A stretch of 64,000 nucleotides of DNA, taken from assembly GCA_026826555.1 (NCBI GenBank), contig JAKSZT010038599.1:1806634-1870633 (forward strand), written 5' to 3'. Numbering within the stretch: position 1 is the stretch's first letter; every line of letters starts with the position of its first letter. Below are positions 61,445-64,000 of this stretch, one piece after another. The DNA is from Tolypeutes matacus. Lineage: Eukaryota; Chordata; Mammalia; Cingulata; Chlamyphoridae. The notes beneath the pieces are model-generated. The model saw only the letters and a program-made list of their open reading frames with translations, made no database searches and was not told the origin of the DNA. A program made the translations under genes and the position numbers.

Positions 61445-63200
61445 ATGTGTGAGCCAACAAACACTCACATACACATTCTTAGAAGTTAGCTCAGATCTAA
61501 ACATTAAATAATGAATCAATTGTTGAATTTATTTTGAATGTGCCAATAGATTTAATAATAATATTATGTATGTGACAGTTATGATTTTAATGATTTAATT
61601 ATACATACACATTCATACAGATTGCTTCCAAAGGTCTTATTTTAGGAAAAAAAATATTTTCAAGGCAGGTATAAATTTTTCTAGTTGTATCTAATTTGTA
61701 AACATTATTTTTAATAATTTGTAAAGCTTTTACAAAACATTCAAGCATTCTCCTTTAATGTTTATTTCTAGTGAATGTAAGTCTAGCAATTCAGAGAGCC
61801 TTTATAGTTTTCTGCTTTTAAAAATTTATTGTCTGATTTTCTGTACCTTTATTTTGTAGCTGCCTTATTATATCAGTGCATTAAAACATCAAATTTACAG
61901 GAGGAAATAGTGAACTTATGAAAGCTGGTCTGCTATTCCTTTTTAAGTATGATTATAATTCTCCTTATGTCAGCAAGAGCAAATTATCCTTTAATCATCT
62001 AGCATTGCCTATTCTCTTTAGATAATACTCATTTATGACTGTGGATGCTTGCACATGAACCCAAGGAAAAAGAGATTAAAAAAAAAAAAAAAAAGTTATT
62101 CTCCAGTAAATTATCATGTTATTTGTCTCATTTGATTTTACTTACTTTTGTCCTTCAGAGTGGCTGGGTAAATATATTCTCAGGCTTGTCTACCGTTGCC
62201 TTCCACTTGAAATATATAGTCCTCTTGTGCTGACAGTTACACCTCTGTGTCATTTCAAAATACAGAGGATTTTACAGCCTCACATATTTAAGAACACAGT
62301 CAACATCTGTCATTCTTGTTACTCACAAGACAATGATATTGCTCAAGGGAGGTGATAGCGTTGCTGCTCCTTGGTTTTTATCTGTTTGGAAGTAAACAAA
62401 AAACAGAGAAGAGCTTTATGTTGGATTCCAGTTGCTTGTCAGCTTTGCCACATTTTCCCCTGCTGGCTATATATTTTGTGATTATATTTCCTTCACTTTC
62501 TGCAGATTATGATGTTTGAAATTAATTTTGTCATAGATTGAGTTTGGGGATGGGTAATGAAAATTTGGGTGATGATATGCATCCATTTCAGGGTATATAA
62601 TATCTTTTTATAAATCAGAAGTCTACCACGTAGTTACAATGACCTAAAATTATATACTGCATTTGTTTCTGGAATTATAAAATTATGGATGTAATTTCCA
62701 GTGAATCAGTGTTTGAGGGATTTTAGCAAAATATTTCTCCAAACAATTCTGGTGTTAGACAATTAACTTTTGATCTGCTGGTTCTAATCTATCATAGATT
62801 ACCTCAAAATTGAGTCAGCCATAAGAGAGGACAGATTGCTGTACTTGACATTTAAGTCCTATGAGGTAATAATATTAAACACTCCGGATATCATAATTCT
62901 TAGAAATTATGTAAAAAGCTAAAGGGAAGATGTCAGAGTTTTCCAGTCAACATTCTAACAAAAGCCAAATCATTTAAAATTGATTGGGAATTAAATTGGA
63001 ATAAAATTAGAAATTATTTTAGTAAGTTTTCTATCAATATGTATTTTAAATGCGTGTTGAGTATTTGTATTCCTTTTTTCGAGGCACTCAATATGGTATC
63101 AAATCTTAAAACTTCTATATTCAAAATTAATTACAAAATAGAGGCAGGAAAAAAGGCCATTTCATGTGTCAATAACCACCATACTTCTTTTCCAAAAATA
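61445..63200. other. No gene; poly(A) at 62077-62094
   Basis: Mainly unique-looking AT-rich DNA. The 18-A run at 62077-62094 may mark a retroposed copy, but the 60 bases before it match no SINE that I know. Confidence 0.4.
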
Positions 63201-63217
63201 ATTCTCAGGTCTGCCTG

Positions 63218-63220
63218 TAT

Positions 63221-63251
<31 letters not shown>
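63218..63251. repeat. (TTTA)n microsatellite
   Basis: About eight perfect TTTA units, a typical length-variable tetranucleotide repeat. Confidence 0.92.
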
Positions 63252-63676
63252 CTGCTTATTTGATTATGCTTCTTTTCCTCAATCCCTTCTCTTTCTCAAA
63301 TTACAGACTTATGAAATACTAAGATTTTTTTTTAGCACAATTACCTCTTTCTATGATCTTCATCTGCAGTTTAGATTCTTTTCCTTAATTGATTCAGATT
63401 GCTGGGCCTTATGGATTGAAACTGTTTCAGTCCTCTCTCCTGCTATTATGTACCAAGAGATGCTCATGGTTGGAAACCCTGAGGCCCTAAATTTCTGCAC
63501 TCTATTCCCTTTATTTTTTTCCTAGCAAAGTGGATAATTGTTGTCTGAGTTTATCTAGTCCATGCAATAACTTGCTGTAAGCAGTGAAAACTGCACACAC
63601 TATTATCCTGACTTTTTCCAGCTACAATCCTATAGATACAGTCTATAGCACTGGTTTTGCTTTCCAGGATTGAGGT

Positions 63677-64000
63677 AATGTTTACCCAAGCCAAACCTTG
63701 CCTCAGGCGTTTGCGGGGCACTACGCCCCACCTTCTTCCCGGACCCAACTTCCCCATTTCTCTCAGCCTATCACAGCATTCCCTCAACAGCCATAACCTT
63801 ATTTGGACATGTTGGCCTTCTCCTCTAGCCTCCCCCCTCCCTCCCGAATCTTCCCTCCACGCCCAGCAACAGCTTAGCCTTATCAGAAAACAACATGCTC
63901 ACCCCCGCCCAACTCTGCCTATAAAACTGTGCAGCTCTCCCTGAATAAAGGTCTTACCTTCCAGCAAGCAAGTGAGTGGTGTCTCTTCATTTAGTACTGT
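63677..64000 (+). mobile_element. Retroviral LTR-like sequence, cut by the window end
   Basis: A GC- and CpG-richer tract (63690-63900) is followed by a TATA box (TATAAAA, 63920-63926) and, 17 bp on, AATAAA at 63944-63949, then GT/T-rich sequence after it. That is the U3-R-U5 order of a class I (gammaretrovirus-like) LTR on the plus strand. The start is uncertain; TGTTTACCC at 63677 is one candidate. Retained CpGs suggest that it is younger than most repeats here. It may be a 5' LTR continuing into a provirus beyond the window, or a solo LTR. Confidence 0.6.

Noticed and set aside
1..64000. CRISPR arrays, operons, bacterial promoters or riboswitches
   Set aside because: Sequence is plainly mammalian repeat-rich DNA; no regularly spaced short repeats or prokaryotic gene layout.
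1..64000. Armadillo DAS SINEs, tRNA, U6 or 7SK copies
   Set aside because: I looked for the characteristic box A/B regions and tails and found none; the poly(A) at 62077 lacks a recognisable body.

Overview
The window is non-coding mammalian nuclear DNA. It is strongly AT-rich and poor in CpG, has no long intact ORF and no CpG island, and most identifiable sequence is retroelement. I place it provisionally in Xenarthra, more likely sloth or anteater than armadillo. The reason is that its younger L1 3' UTRs and one ERVL LTR family resemble sequences I associate with xenarthran genomes, while the very common armadillo DAS SINE is not seen anywhere in the 64 kb. This placement rests on memory of repeat families, not on a search.

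Layout. 1-2.3 kb: unique DNA, a MIR-like relic and a MaLR-type LTR. 2.3-7.1 kb: an old minus-strand L1 carrying two clean solo LTR insertions (3471-3875 and 4161-4611). 7.1-9.5 kb: a scrambled composite with an env-like relic and an inverted repeat. 10.0-10.6 kb: a 5'-inverted L1 end. 12.1-12.5 kb: an unidentified broken ORF. 14.5 kb: an exon-like ORF with splice signals, followed by a solo ERVL LTR. 16.7-17.5 kb: old ERVL LTR pieces. 18.2-19.5 kb: a solo LTR nested inside another solo LTR. 22-30 kb: mainly unique DNA with MIR, MLT1 and MER5 relics and one solo LTR. 30.3-35.5 kb: a composite L1 insertion with two 3' UTRs inside one long flanking duplication. 37.7-38.5 kb: a MaLR LTR with adjoining internal sequence. 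38.9-52.0 kb: a long L1 split by a complete but dead ERVL provirus (40629-47338) and by a small hAT-type DNA transposon. 52-64 kb: an unassigned ORF, L1 3' ends, an old repeat tract, MLT1 and MIR relics, and a GC-richer LTR cut by the window end.

No gene can be assigned. The best protein-coding candidate is a 131-bp exon-like segment at 14540-14670 on the plus strand. All larger L1 copies and the ERVL provirus lie on the minus strand, which is the bias expected inside an intron of a plus-strand gene, so the window may lie within or near a large gene. Several insertions are resolved to the base by target-site duplications, giving a relative order of events. I found no convincing undescribed biological system.
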